A stretch of DNA of 64,000 nucleotides from Bacteroidales bacterium (lineage in GTDB: Bacteria > Bacteroidota > Bacteroidia > Bacteroidales > UBA932): assembly GCA_017469425.1 (NCBI GenBank), contig JAFUGJ010000025.1:49051-113050 (forward strand), in the 5' to 3' direction. The position numbers and the translations under genes are program-made. Within the stretch, counting starts at the first letter, position 1; every line of letters begins with the position of its first letter. The notes under the pieces were generated by a model. That model made no database searches and was not told the origin of the DNA. It worked only from the letters and a program-made list of their open reading frames with translations. Positions 1 to 8,885 of the stretch are shown piece by piece.

Positions 1-1
1 C

Positions 2-550
2 GAACCCAATGATCACGCCATCTATCTCGATGTAGTACAGTATCTCGCAAACCAGCGTCACGGCAATGCCAAGACCAAGGACCGCAGCGAGATTGCCCAC
101 AGCACCAAGAAGCTCGGACGCCAGAAGGGCGGCGGCGGCGCACGCCACGGCTCCCTCAAGGCCAATATCTTCGTAGGCGGAGGCCGCGTATTCGGTCCCG
201 TTCCCCGTTTCTATCACAACAAGCTCAACAAGAAGGTCAAATCCCTCGCGCGTTGCTCCGCCCTCAGCTACAAGGTTCAGGACAAGGCACTCGTGGTTGT
301 AGAGCCTTTTGCAATGGAAGCTCCCAAGACCAAGGAATTCGCACAGATTCTCGCCAACCTCAAGGCAGGCGACCGCAATGTGCTCTTTGTTCTTCCGAAG
401 AATTCCGAGAACATTTATCTTTCATCCCGTAACCTTCCTTACGCCGATGTCATCTCCGTTGACGAAATCAATACCTATTCCATCATGAAGGCCAACTGCC
501 TCGTAATGGTCGACGGCGTCCAGGACATCCTTGCCGAAAGGAAAAAATAA
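2..550 (+). CDS. rplD: 50S ribosomal protein L4, 5' end outside window
   Basis: L4 binds 23S rRNA early in assembly, lines the peptide exit tunnel and in some bacteria represses its own operon. An open frame runs from the window edge to TAA at 550, giving the last 182 residues. The basic, glycine-rich tunnel loop (KGGGGARHGS, near residue 45 of the visible part) followed by RVFGPVPR is diagnostic. It lies 8 nt before rplW in S10-operon order. Only the N-terminal part is missing. Confidence 0.97.
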   Translation, partial: EPNDHAIYLDVVQYLANQRHGNAKTKDRSEIAHSTKKLGRQKGGGGARHGSLKANIFVGGGRVFGPVPRFYHNKLNKKVKSLARCSALSYKVQDKALVVVEPFAMEAPKTKEFAQILANLKAGDRNVLFVLPKNSENIYLSSRNLPYADVISVDEINTYSIMKANCLVMVDGVQDILAERKK

Positions 551-558
551 TTTGAGCG

Positions 559-849
559 ATGGGAATCATAATTAAGCCAATAGTTACAGAGAAGCTGACG
601 GATCAGGGCGAAAAATTGAACCGTTACGGCTTTGTGGTCGACCGCAAGGCGAACAAGCTTCAGATCAAGGAAGCAGTGGAGAAGCTGTATGGCGTATCCG
701 TTGCAGATGTCAATACCGTCAATTACAATGGCAAGCGCAAGAGCCGCTACACAAAGGCTGGCATGCTTACCGGTCGTACCAACCATTTCAAGAAGGCATA
801 TGTGACCCTCGTTGGCGACGACAAGATTGACTTCTACGCTAATATATAA
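559..849 (+). CDS. rplW: 50S ribosomal protein L23
   Basis: L23 sits at the mouth of the exit tunnel and is the docking point for trigger factor and SRP. The product has 96 residues, the family's usual length. It begins with the typical IIKPIVTEK motif and carries the GKRKSR basic loop near residue 60. It follows rplD by 8 nt and precedes rplB by 15 nt, as in the S10 operon. Confidence 0.97.
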   Translation: MGIIIKPIVTEKLTDQGEKLNRYGFVVDRKANKLQIKEAVEKLYGVSVADVNTVNYNGKRKSRYTKAGMLTGRTNHFKKAYVTLVGDDKIDFYANI

Positions 850-864
850 TAGGAGGCACAGAAA

Positions 865-1689
865 ATGGCAGTAAGAAAATATAAACCGGTAACTCCCGGT
901 CAGAGGAACAAGGTGATCAGCACTTTCGACGAGATTACCACCAAGAAGCCTCACAAGGCCCTTCTGGAGCCCCTCAAGAGCACTGGCGGCCGCAACAACA
1001 CCGGCCAGATGACAGTGCGTTACATCGGTGGCGGACATAAGAGAATGTACCGTATCATCGACTTCCATCGCACCAAGGACGAATGCACCGCTACCGTGAA
1101 GACCATCGAGTATGATCCGAACCGCAGCGCACGCATCGCTCTCGTAGAGTATGAAGACGGAGTAAAGAAGTACATCATTGCTCCCGACGGCATCAAGGTA
1201 GGTCAGGTCATCGCTTCCGGCAGCGGCATCGCTCCCGAAATCGGCAACTGCCTCCCTCTCTCTGAGATTCCTGTAGGTACCCTCGTTCACAACATCGAGC
1301 TCCGCCCCGGCCAGGGTGCCGCAATGGCGCGTTCCGCCGGAACTTCCGCACAGCTCGCCGCTCGCGAGGGCAATCACGCAATTCTTCGTCTGCCTTCGGG
1401 CGAAACCCGCATGGTGCTGGTAAGCTGCCGCGCTACCGTGGGAACCGTTTCCAACGCAGACCACAACCTTGAATCACACGGCAAGGCAGGCCGCCGCCGC
1501 TGGCTCGGCAAGCGCCCTCACAACCGTGGTGTTGTCATGAACCCTCACGATCACCCTATGGGAGGTGGTGAAGGCCGCGCTTCCGGTGGACATCCCCGTT
1601 CCCGCAAGGGTCTGCCTGCAAAGGGCTACAAGACACGCAATCCTAAGGCTGCGTCCAACAAGTTCATCATTGAAAGAAGAAAGAAATAA
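865..1689 (+). CDS. rplB: 50S ribosomal protein L2
   Basis: L2 is a primary 23S rRNA-binding protein needed for subunit joining and the peptidyl-transferase centre. The length of 274 aa is normal. The GGGHKRMYR motif near residue 53 and the C-terminal signature [13 protein letters not shown] near residue 225, which includes the conserved histidine of the active-centre loop, are intact. An AGGAGG-like sequence (about 851-856) lies just before the ATG. Confidence 0.98.
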   Translation: MAVRKYKPVTPGQRNKVISTFDEITTKKPHKALLEPLKSTGGRNNTGQMTVRYIGGGHKRMYRIIDFHRTKDECTATVKTIEYDPNRSARIALVEYEDGVKKYIIAPDGIKVGQVIASGSGIAPEIGNCLPLSEIPVGTLVHNIELRPGQGAAMARSAGTSAQLAAREGNHAILRLPSGETRMVLVSCRATVGTVSNADHNLESHGKAGRRRWLGKRPHNRGVVMNPHDHPMGGGEGRASGGHPRSRKGLPAKGYKTRNPKAASNKFIIERRKK

Positions 1690-1708
1690 CAGGTAAAACT
1701 TAGAGAAT

Positions 1709-1978
1709 ATGAGTCGTTCATTAAGAAAAGGTCCATACATTCAGGAAGCCCTCGAAAAGAGGATCCTTGCCATGAATGATGGCAGCAAAAAGAAAGAGGT
1801 GGTCAAGACCTGGTCCCGCGCCAGCATGATCTCCCCGGACTTCATCGGCCATACTATCGCCGTTCACAACGGGAACAAGTTCATTCCTGTTTATGTGACG
1901 GAGCAGATGGTAGGTCACAAGCTCGGCGAGTTCGCCCCTACCCGTACATTCAAAGGTCACTCTGGTAATAATAAGTAG
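1709..1978 (+). CDS. rpsS: 30S ribosomal protein S19
   Basis: S19 forms a complex with S13 in the 30S head and contacts the A-site tRNA. The 89-aa product starts [10 protein letters not shown] and contains [21 protein letters not shown], both typical. The stop is 2 nt before the rplV start, so the two are probably translationally coupled. Confidence 0.97.
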   Translation: MSRSLRKGPYIQEALEKRILAMNDGSKKKEVVKTWSRASMISPDFIGHTIAVHNGNKFIPVYVTEQMVGHKLGEFAPTRTFKGHSGNNK

Positions 1979-1980
1979 TC

Positions 1981-2394
1981 ATGGGAAGAAGAAAACACGA
2001 AATGGCCCTGAGGCTCAAGGAAGCCAAAAAGGCTACGGCTGTCGCCAAACTCAATGATGTTCCTACTTCCCCCAGGAAGATGCGCCTTGTTGCCGACACC
2101 GTCCGCGGTGTTGAGGTGAACCGCGCCATCGACCTGCTCCACTTCTCCAAGAGGGAGGCCAGCATCAGGCTCGAAAAGCTTCTGCGCAGCGCAGTTGCCA
2201 ACTGGGAAGCCAAGAATCCCGATCAGGCCAAGGAGCTTGACAACGGTAATGTTTATGTGAAGACCATCATGGTGAATGAAGGCCGCACGCTCAAGCGCAT
2301 CCGCCCCTGCCCCCAGGGCCGTGCCGGACGCATCCGCAAGCGTTCCAACCATGTTACCGTGATCCTTGATGTCAAAAAAGCAGAGGAGAAATAA
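1981..2394 (+). CDS. rplV: 50S ribosomal protein L22
   Basis: L22 contacts all 23S rRNA domains, and its hairpin lines the exit tunnel at the site of macrolide resistance. The product has 137 aa, longer than the roughly 110 aa of Proteobacteria. The extra length is a basic N-terminal stretch before the [14 protein letters not shown] motif (about residues 30-44), usual in Bacteroidetes. The C-terminal tunnel hairpin [12 protein letters not shown] is present. Confidence 0.97.
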   Translation: MGRRKHEMALRLKEAKKATAVAKLNDVPTSPRKMRLVADTVRGVEVNRAIDLLHFSKREASIRLEKLLRSAVANWEAKNPDQAKELDNGNVYVKTIMVNEGRTLKRIRPCPQGRAGRIRKRSNHVTVILDVKKAEEK

Positions 2395-2396
2395 GT

Positions 2397-3152
2397 ATGG
2401 GACAGAAAACTAATCCTATCAGCAACAGAATCGGCATCACCCGCGGTTGGGATTCCAACTGGTGTGGCGGCAATTATGCAGAAAAGATCGCCGAGGACTA
2501 TGAGATCCGCAAGTACCTGGGCAACCGTCTTGCAAAGGCCGGCCTCAGCAGGATCGTCATCGAGCGTACCCTCAAGCTCATCACCGTCACCATCTATGCA
2601 GCCCGTCCCGGTTTCATTATCGGAAAGGGCGGCACCGAGGTCGACAAACTCAAGGAAGAGCTGAAGAAGGTTACCAACAAGGAGGTTCAGATCAACATCT
2701 ACGAGGTCAAGCGCCCCGAGGTTGACGCCCGCTTTGTCTCCGACAGTATTGCCCGTCAGATTGAGGGCCGTGTATCCTACAGGCGCGCCATCAAGATGGC
2801 CATTGCCAATGCAATGCGCGTTGGTGCCGAAGGTATCAAGGTTCAGATCAGCGGTCGTGTAGGTGGAGCCGAAATGGCCCGCAGCGAAATGTTCAAGGAG
2901 GGCCGCACCCCTCTGCATACTTTCCGCGCCGACATCGACTACGCTCTCGCAGTTGCCAACACCAAGGTCGGATGCCTCGGCATCAAGGTTTGGATTTGCA
3001 ACGGTGAGAAGTACGGCAAGCAGGATCTCACTCCCGCTGCCCTCGCAGCTGCCAACGCACAGGCCGCAGGCCAGCGCAGCGGCGGACGCGGCGAGCGCCG
3101 TGGAGGCCGTCGCGACGGTGACCGTCGTGGAGGCCGTCGCGAGCAGAAGTAG
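2397..3152 (+). CDS. rpsC: 30S ribosomal protein S3 with RG-rich tail
   Basis: S3 sits at the mRNA entry channel and takes part in mRNA unwinding. The KH domain with its GKGG loop (about residues 76-84) and the C-terminal S3 domain are intact. Residues about 225-251 form an Arg/Gly-rich tail with repeated RRGGRR units, which adds length over the core family. The TAG stop (3150-3152) shares one base with the GTG start of uvrC. In most bacteria rplP follows here, but in this window it does not. Confidence 0.97.
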   Translation: MGQKTNPISNRIGITRGWDSNWCGGNYAEKIAEDYEIRKYLGNRLAKAGLSRIVIERTLKLITVTIYAARPGFIIGKGGTEVDKLKEELKKVTNKEVQINIYEVKRPEVDARFVSDSIARQIEGRVSYRRAIKMAIANAMRVGAEGIKVQISGRVGGAEMARSEMFKEGRTPLHTFRADIDYALAVANTKVGCLGIKVWICNGEKYGKQDLTPAALAAANAQAAGQRSGGRGERRGGRRDGDRRGGRREQK

Positions 3153-4957
3153 TGACAATCCGCGAAAAGATAGCTCTATTACCCCATTCCCCCGGAGTGT
3201 ACCGATATTACAACTCCGAGGGAATGGTGATTTATGTAGGCAAGGCCAAGGACCTCCACAAAAGGGTGGCGCAGTATTTCGTGCCGCCTGAAAGGCTCAA
3301 CACCAAAACCCGCATCCTTGTAAGCAAGATTGCCGATTTGCAGTACAGCGTGGTGGACAGCGAAGCCGATGCCCTGCTGCTGGAAAACAATCTCATCAAG
3401 CAGTACAAGCCCCGCTACAACATCCTTCTCAAGGACAGCAAGACCTACCCGTGGATATGCGTTACATCGGAACCTTATCCCCGGGTGTACCTTACCCGGA
3501 GGGTTGAAAAGAACGGCGCGCGTTATTTCGGGCCTTACAGCACGGTGATGCACGCGCGTTATCTTCTGGAGTTTTTCGAGAAGAGTTACCCTCTGCGAAG
3601 CTGTCGGCACAAGATTGACTCCGACACTATCATGCGTGGCAGGATAAGGCCCTGCCTTGATTTCCATATCGGCAAATGCCGCGGATGCTGCGTGGGCAAA
3701 GTCTCCACACAGGAGTACAATTCCTGGATAGAAGAGATTGTCACCTTCCTAAAGGGTGGGGTGGGCGCCATCGTCAAAGAGTACGAAGGTCGGATGAAGG
3801 CTGCGGCAGACGAGCTCAACTTCGAGAATGCCCAGGTTTACAAGGATAAAATTGACGCCCTCGGGAAGCATTACTCCCGCAGCATCATTACTGCTGCAAA
3901 GGATACCGAAGCCGATGTGTTCAGCCTGGTGTTCGACGGTCCCGACGCATTCGGCAACTTCCTGCGCCTGAGAGGCGGCGCCATCGTGCAGAGCCTTAAC
4001 CTGGGTTTCCGCATGAATATCGAGGAGGAACAGTCCGCCGTGCTCAGCGAATTCATCGCCGAAATCGGGAGCAAGTTCGGGGAACTGTCCAAAGAACTTA
4101 TCGTGCCCTTCCTTCCGGATGTGCAGATGCCCGGAGTGCAATATACCGTGCCGGTAAAAGGCGACAAGCTGTCGCTGCTGGAACTGAGCGCAAAGAATGC
4201 CCGCGAATATCATTTCAACACCCTCAAGCAGCGTGAGCACACCGACCCCGACGAATTCCGCCGCAGCGTGCTTGAAGAACTGCGTCAGGCCCTTGGCATG
4301 AGCGAACTCCCGGTGCACATGGAGTGTTTCGACAACTCCAACATCCAGGGAACCAATCCGGTGGCGAGCTGCGTGGTGTTCCGTGGAGGACAGCCTTCCA
4401 AAAAGGATTATCGCAAGTTCAAGATAAAAACCGTGGTCGGTGCGAACGACTATGCTTCTATGAAGGAAGTGGTGAACCGCCGTTACTCACGCATGCTTGC
4501 CGAAACTCCTGACGACCTTCCGCAGCTCATCGTAATCGACGGCGGCAAAGGGCAGCTGGAGTTTGCATGGCAGGCATTGTCGGAACTCGGTCTCACCGAC
4601 AAGCTGATGGTCGTGGGTCTTGCGAAGCGTCTGGAAGAAGTAATCCGGGTGGGGGATCCTTATCCGCTCTTCCTCGACCGCAATTCCCAGGCCCTCAAAC
4701 TCCTCCAGCACATTCGCGACGAGGCCCACCGCTTCGGCATCACCTTCCACCGCAGCCTCCGCAGCAAGGCCGCTATCCGTTCCGCCCTCACCGAAATCAA
4801 AGGCGTGGGCAGGCAGACAGAGGAACGATTATTGCTGCACTATGGCTCCGTAGCCCGCATCGCTGCAGCCGATCAGGCCGACCTTGCATCCTTCGTAGGC
4901 CCGGTGCTCGCTGCTCGCATACATCAGGCCCTCAGCACTCAACAGCTTGATTTATAG
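3152..4957 (+). CDS. uvrC: UvrABC system protein C, nucleotide excision repair endonuclease
   Basis: UvrC makes both incisions flanking a bulky DNA lesion once UvrA and UvrB have located it. The domains in order are: a GIY-YIG nuclease (residues about 12-90, with PGVYRYY and VIYVGKA), a cysteine cluster (CRGCC near 172), a UVR domain that binds UvrB (about 200-235), an RNase H-like C-terminal nuclease (MECFDNSNIQG near 390 and VIDGGKGQ near 452), and tandem helix-hairpin-helix motifs (GVGRQTEERLL near 553). The length of 601 aa is normal. GTG is the likely start because it gives TIREKIALLPHSPGVY. Its position directly behind rpsC, overlapping by 1 bp, is unusual and should tie its expression to ribosomal protein synthesis. 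Confidence 0.96.
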   Translation: MTIREKIALLPHSPGVYRYYNSEGMVIYVGKAKDLHKRVAQYFVPPERLNTKTRILVSKIADLQYSVVDSEADALLLENNLIKQYKPRYNILLKDSKTYPWICVTSEPYPRVYLTRRVEKNGARYFGPYSTVMHARYLLEFFEKSYPLRSCRHKIDSDTIMRGRIRPCLDFHIGKCRGCCVGKVSTQEYNSWIEEIVTFLKGGVGAIVKEYEGRMKAAADELNFENAQVYKDKIDALGKHYSRSIITAAKDTEADVFSLVFDGPDAFGNFLRLRGGAIVQSLNLGFRMNIEEEQSAVLSEFIAEIGSKFGELSKELIVPFLPDVQMPGVQYTVPVKGDKLSLLELSAKNAREYHFNTLKQREHTDPDEFRRSVLEELRQALGMSELPVHMECFDNSNIQGTNPVASCVVFRGGQPSKKDYRKFKIKTVVGANDYASMKEVVNRRYSRMLAETPDDLPQLIVIDGGKGQLEFAWQALSELGLTDKLMVVGLAKRLEEVIRVGDPYPLFLDRNSQALKLLQHIRDEAHRFGITFHRSLRSKAAIRSALTEIKGVGRQTEERLLLHYGSVARIAAADQADLASFVGPVLAARIHQALSTQQLDL

Positions 4958-4969
4958 CGGCTTCCTGGA

Positions 4970-5000
4970 AAACAAATCGGTCGTTTCAGCCGATTTGTTT
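4970..5000. terminator. Perfect inverted repeat after uvrC, likely terminator
   Basis: AAACAAATCGG and CCGATTTGTTT form an 11-bp perfect stem around a 9-nt loop, 12 nt after the uvrC stop. The stem's right arm is itself T-rich, but no long U-tract follows. It is the natural end for the rplD-uvrC transcript. It could instead regulate the pnuC-like gene 43 bp downstream. No TPP-riboswitch core is visible in the gap. Confidence 0.55.
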
Positions 5001-5043
5001 ACCGGTAACTAATTGAAACAAAGAAAGATAACTGCTGCAGATT

Positions 5044-5784
5044 ATGAACGAAAAGACTTCGGCAAAAGTATTTAACTACTTCATCTTCTTCGGGATGTTG
5101 GTTTGCGTGCTCATTGCATCCGTCATCAACATCCGCAACAACCCGGACAACACTGCGCTGCAGATTGTGGTGGCAGTGGGAGCAATGTTCGGTGTCACCA
5201 GCACCATCCTGGCCGCGCAGGGCAATATCCTGAATTTCGTCATCGGGGCGCTGGGTGCCGTAATCGAGACTTATGTGCTCTGGAAAAACGGGGTGACTTC
5301 GATGTTCCTGCTATATCTGCTGTATTTCATTCCCATGGATGTGGTAGGATTCCTTAACTGGCGGAAGAGGGGGGCGAGTGTGCACAAGGAAGTGAAGGCG
5401 CAGCGCATGAACGGGCGCAAGTGGCTTTATGTGGCGCTCGGATATATAGTCGTGGCGGGAGTTGCCTTCTGCATTTCTTATTTTGCCGGGCACAACAATC
5501 TCGGTTCGGGAATACCCGCCAAGATGATTACCGACGCGCTTGCCACCTCTGCGACCATAGTTGCGATAGTGATGATGACCATGGCGTATATGGAGCAGTG
5601 GTACATCTGGACTCTCGTAAACATATCCAATATTGTGCTTTGGAGCGTGAACCTTGCCACCACGCCGGATTCGGCATATACGGTGGTAATGCTCATCAAA
5701 TATGCATTCTACCTGCTGAACGGCCTCAATGCCATACGCATCTGGCTGAAACTCAGCGCGAAAGAGGAGGATTTGCAAGTATGA
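5044..5784 (+). CDS. pnuC: PnuC-like nicotinamide riboside/vitamin transporter
   Basis: PnuC proteins are facilitators that import nicotinamide riboside or, in some relatives, other vitamins such as thiamine. The 246-aa protein has about seven hydrophobic segments. The family motif around MEQWYIWTLVNI (about residues 181-192) carries the W-Y-W residues that contact substrate. ATG 5044 follows an A-rich ribosome-binding region. Substrate cannot be assigned: many Bacteroidetes homologues sit behind a TPP riboswitch (PnuT), but none is seen here. The last codons overlap the acpP promoter. Confidence 0.85.
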   Translation: MNEKTSAKVFNYFIFFGMLVCVLIASVINIRNNPDNTALQIVVAVGAMFGVTSTILAAQGNILNFVIGALGAVIETYVLWKNGVTSMFLLYLLYFIPMDVVGFLNWRKRGASVHKEVKAQRMNGRKWLYVALGYIVVAGVAFCISYFAGHNNLGSGIPAKMITDALATSATIVAIVMMTMAYMEQWYIWTLVNISNIVLWSVNLATTPDSAYTVVMLIKYAFYLLNGLNAIRIWLKLSAKEEDLQV

Positions 5785-5803
5785 TTTTTTTTCGTAACTT
5801 TGC
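5772..5803 (+). promoter_or_regulatory. acpP promoter
   Basis: A textbook Bacteroidetes promoter: TTTG (5772-5775), a 19-nt gap, then TAACTTTGC (5795-5803). It lies across the end of the pnuC-like gene and about 50 bp before the acpP ATG. Confidence 0.75.
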
Positions 5804-5852
5804 ATTCGCCTTTAGACGAAAGTACTAAAATTAAACACTAAATATTCAAATT

Positions 5853-6107
5853 ATGAACTACGAAGAAATCGTAAAGAAAGTGAAGGCTATCATCGTCGAC
5901 AAACTCGGCGCAGAGCCCTCCGAGGTTACCGAGACCGCTAACTTCACCAACGACCTTGGTGCAGATTCTCTTGATACCGTTGAGCTCCTCATGGAGTTTG
6001 AGAAAGAATTCGGCGTTAAGATTCCCGATGAGGAAACCAGCACCATCGCAACCGTAGCCGACGCTATCGCAAAGGTTGCCGAGAAGCTTGGTGTTCAGGC
6101 TGAGTAA
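5853..6107 (+). CDS. acpP: Acyl carrier protein
   Basis: ACP carries growing acyl chains on a 4'-phosphopantetheine arm for type II fatty acid, lipid A and phospholipid synthesis. The 84-aa, acidic protein has the attachment motif [15 protein letters not shown], with the modified serine at about residue 39. It is monocistronic between its own promoter and a strong terminator. In many bacteria acpP sits beside fabF, but no fabF is present here. Confidence 0.97.
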   Translation: MNYEEIVKKVKAIIVDKLGAEPSEVTETANFTNDLGADSLDTVELLMEFEKEFGVKIPDEETSTIATVADAIAKVAEKLGVQAE

Positions 6108-6131
6108 TCTTCTACAAGACAGAAAATCGAA

Positions 6132-6160
6132 AGGCTGCCCCGAAAGGCAGCCTGTTTTTT
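6132..6160 (+). terminator. acpP intrinsic terminator
   Basis: AGGCTGCC (6132-6139) pairs with GGCAGCCT (6146-6153) around the loop CCGAAA and is followed by G and six T residues. It separates acpP from the convergent thioredoxin-fold gene. Confidence 0.88.
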
Positions 6161-6182
6161 GTTCCGGACCGTGGTCTTTCCT

Positions 6183-7217
6183 TTACAGGAGTTCGCCAAG
6201 GGTCTTTTGCAGTCCTTCTCCGCGCAGGCCCTCACCTCGTTTGACGATGGTGCCGTCGGGGCCGAAGAGAATCAGGTGCGGAATTCCCTCGATGCCGTAG
6301 ATGTCGGTGGGAATTCGCTGTGCATTGATAATCTGGTTCCATACCACGCCGAGTTCTTCGGCCGCCTTCACCGTTTCAGCAGGCTTGTTCCATACAGCAA
6401 CGCTGAGGATGTCGAACTTGTCGCCCTTATACTTCTCGTAGGCTGCCTTGATGTTGGGAATCTCCCTCTTGCAGGGGCCGCACCAGCTTGCCCAGAAATC
6501 AACAAGGATGTATTTGCCCTTGCCCACATAGTCGGAGAGTTTTGCAACGCTCCCGTCGGGCTGGGTGATTTCGAAGTCGGTAAACATGGCTCCGGGCTGG
6601 GTGCCTTTGCGTTTCTCAATTCCCGCCTGAAGTCTCTGCAGGTCATCGTTGGCTTCGATGAGTTTAGGCGAGAGTGTTCCAATCAGCTCGTCAAGTTCGG
6701 CATCTTCAACCTGTCCCGTGAGCAGGGTTATGGCGCTGGCTCCAAGCACATTGTCGGTATTGGCGGCCACAGTTTCCTTCAGCTTTGCCACAAAGGCGTC
6801 TGTGAGTTCGGCGTCAAGTTCGGCGCTCATCTCGCCTGCGCGCACTTTTTCCGAGTAATCTTTCATGAAGCCGTCATACCATTTTTCCATTGCCGTCACG
6901 CGTGACTGGATGGACCCCTCCTTGGAAGAAGTGACGATGTTTGCATCTTCGTCCTCGCGGAAGTCGAAAGTGATGGTGCTGCCGTCGGACACGAAGGATT
7001 CTTTGAACTCATCGGCGGCAAGATAACTGAAGGAGGTGACATTCACGGGAACGGAGCCTTTGAACTGTCCGTCGGTAACGGCAAGCGTGTAGTCCTGCCC
7101 GGCAACGCTGACAACTACCTGGTCAGTGCCTTCAGGAACCGAGCCCTTTACGGTAGTGCCATTGCTGCATGCCGCTGCAATCAATGTGGCAGTGGCGAAA
7201 AGGATGTATTTTTTCAT
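6183..7217 (-). CDS. Thioredoxin-fold lipoprotein of the TlpA/ResA type
   Basis: This is a predicted periplasmic thiol-disulfide oxidoreductase. The N-terminus is a lipoprotein signal peptide ending in the lipobox-like AAAC (Cys at about residue 17). A Bacteroidetes-type N-terminal beta domain and a helical stretch (about 25-200) come next. The C-terminal thioredoxin fold has the active site WASWCGPCKRE (about residue 240) and the cis-proline region GIEGIPHLILF. The length of 344 aa fits Bacteroidetes TlpA-like proteins. The gene is last in a minus-strand group with DUF4270 and the starch-synthase-like gene, 12 nt behind DUF4270. The redox partner is unknown. Confidence 0.9.
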   Translation of the reverse strand: MKKYILFATATLIAAACSNGTTVKGSVPEGTDQVVVSVAGQDYTLAVTDGQFKGSVPVNVTSFSYLAADEFKESFVSDGSTITFDFREDEDANIVTSSKEGSIQSRVTAMEKWYDGFMKDYSEKVRAGEMSAELDAELTDAFVAKLKETVAANTDNVLGASAITLLTGQVEDAELDELIGTLSPKLIEANDDLQRLQAGIEKRKGTQPGAMFTDFEITQPDGSVAKLSDYVGKGKYILVDFWASWCGPCKREIPNIKAAYEKYKGDKFDILSVAVWNKPAETVKAAEELGVVWNQIINAQRIPTDIYGIEGIPHLILFGPDGTIVKRGEGLRGEGLQKTLGELL

Positions 7218-7229
7218 ATAGAGAAAGAT

Positions 7230-8882
7230 TTATTCGTTCGGGATGGAGTAGGTGAAGCTGAAACTCGGACGCATATCCTCTTCTGCCGCTTCGGGGCCGT
7301 GAAGCTTGCAATAATAGTAGCGGTCGCGGTCAAGATTCGCACTCGAAGAAGTGGAGGTGCTGGAACTTCCGTACATCTGTGCCATGAGGGCGTAGTTGTA
7401 GTAATTGGAATATCCATAGCTGCCGTATCCGCCGTAACCTCCGTAACCATAGCCTCCGTATCCGCCATACATGTTGCCCATATAGCTCTGGTAGGCCAGG
7501 TAGTTGTAGTACTCGCTGAGCTCGGAGTTGCCGGAGGTGGTGGTTACCACTATGTCGTTGTGCATGATGAGCATCCAGATGTCATAACTGCCGTTCAGCA
7601 ACTGTGCATTGTCGTCGTCGAGCTGGATGAGGCTTTGCAGGTGGTAGGTTATGTCCGGTGAATAGCTCATGCGGGAAAGATGCCTGTTGCCCTGGTCCTC
7701 ATTGCTGTCGGAAGCATCGGTAAGGCCCATGAAACTTACATTGCCGTCGTCGGATACGATGCGGCAGGTGGGGCTGAGGATTTCGGGAATCTTATACAGG
7801 GTCTCGAATTTCTCGTCGGGAGCAAAATATTGCATGGTGATGCTGGCCTTGTTGATAACCGCTTTCTTGGGGTCGTGCCCGTTGGCTGCGATTATTGCCA
7901 TCGCGGTGTCGCGCAGCATCTTGGCGGAGAACACGGGCTTGACACCGGCCCCGCCGGTGGCGTATAGATACTCGCCGGCATTTCCGGCAAGGGAGGCGGT
8001 GGCGTCGCTGGTGACATTTGCGCAGTACTGGGGGAAGCTGCCGGTGCCGCTGTTGGTGAACAGCGAATCCAGGTCGTAGAAATCAGTTGCGGAGAAGTAG
8101 AAGAAAAGTGTGGAGTCCTTGTTTACGCTTTCTCCGTCCACGGTCCATGTGGAATTGAATTTGAGTTCGGCCACATTGCCTTTGATATAGCCGTAGTCTG
8201 AATCGTAGTCCAGCTGCAGGTCGTAGATGTTGAACCTTCCGCCCTGGCCTTCAGGCTCGTTGGTGCTGATGTAGATGCCGGGGAACCTGGCGGTGTACAG
8301 GGTCATGTCGGCAAGTTCTTCAGGGGTGATTGTAAGATACTTTTCCCCGAATTCCCTGGTAAAGTTGAATGAGAGGGAGTCGCTGCCGTTGATGAGGGGG
8401 ATATTGGTGGTAACCAGATCGCTGCCGTGGGCGGGAGTGGAGTTGCAGTAGGTTTTGTAGTCGGGGTCGAGGGCTTCCGAAAGTTCGTACACGAACACAT
8501 TTTGCAGAATCTTGCTCTGGTTGAGGCTGCTGACCGACACCGAGTCCAGGGTTGCGGAAAAATGGAAGCTCTTGAAAACGGGATTGGTGCCGTAGTCGAG
8601 TTCGTCCAGGAACATGGGCACGAGCGTGATGCAGCTGCTGCGGGTGCTGAGCCCGAGTTCGCTGTCGTCGCGGATGGAGCCGATTGTGATGCGGGTGGAT
8701 GAATAGGCGGACAGGCTGTCGGCGACTTTCATTTTTACCGGGATGTGGACAGGGTCCGGAGAGACTACTTTATAGCTGTGGCTGACGGGAATCATGCTTC
8801 CGCCAAGCTCGTTGTTCTTTGAAACGCATCCTGCACAGGCGACTACCGCCGCTGCGAGGACCGGTATCCATCTGAATTTCAT
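7230..8882 (-). CDS. DUF4270 lipoprotein with Gly/Tyr-rich segment
   Basis: The 550-aa protein has a lipoprotein signal (VVACAGC, Cys at about residue 19) and a mostly beta-strand body typical of DUF4270. This is a Bacteroidetes surface or periplasmic family of unknown function, usually found next to a short starch synthase. Residues about 472-500 are a run of Gly and Tyr (GGYGGYGYGGYG) followed by Ser/Thr-rich sequence. That is odd for the family and looks like a slippage-prone insertion between two beta segments. The start lies 3 nt after the stop of the upstream starch-synthase-like gene. Confidence 0.85.
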   Translation of the reverse strand: MKFRWIPVLAAAVVACAGCVSKNNELGGSMIPVSHSYKVVSPDPVHIPVKMKVADSLSAYSSTRITIGSIRDDSELGLSTRSSCITLVPMFLDELDYGTNPVFKSFHFSATLDSVSVSSLNQSKILQNVFVYELSEALDPDYKTYCNSTPAHGSDLVTTNIPLINGSDSLSFNFTREFGEKYLTITPEELADMTLYTARFPGIYISTNEPEGQGGRFNIYDLQLDYDSDYGYIKGNVAELKFNSTWTVDGESVNKDSTLFFYFSATDFYDLDSLFTNSGTGSFPQYCANVTSDATASLAGNAGEYLYATGGAGVKPVFSAKMLRDTAMAIIAANGHDPKKAVINKASITMQYFAPDEKFETLYKIPEILSPTCRIVSDDGNVSFMGLTDASDSNEDQGNRHLSRMSYSPDITYHLQSLIQLDDDNAQLLNGSYDIWMLIMHNDIVVTTTSGNSELSEYYNYLAYQSYMGNMYGGYGGYGYGGYGGYGSYGYSNYYNYALMAQMYGSSSTSTSSSANLDRDRYYYCKLHGPEAAEEDMRPSFSFTYSIPNE

Positions 8883-8885
8883 TTC

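Noticed and set aside
475-1464. A 329-codon minus-strand frame opposite rplW and rplB
   Set aside because: It is a shadow of the GC-rich third positions of the ribosomal genes on the other strand; several similar ones occur across the window.
4958-5043. A TPP or NAD riboswitch before the PnuC-like gene
   Set aside because: The 86-bp gap contains only one simple hairpin and none of the conserved riboswitch core elements.
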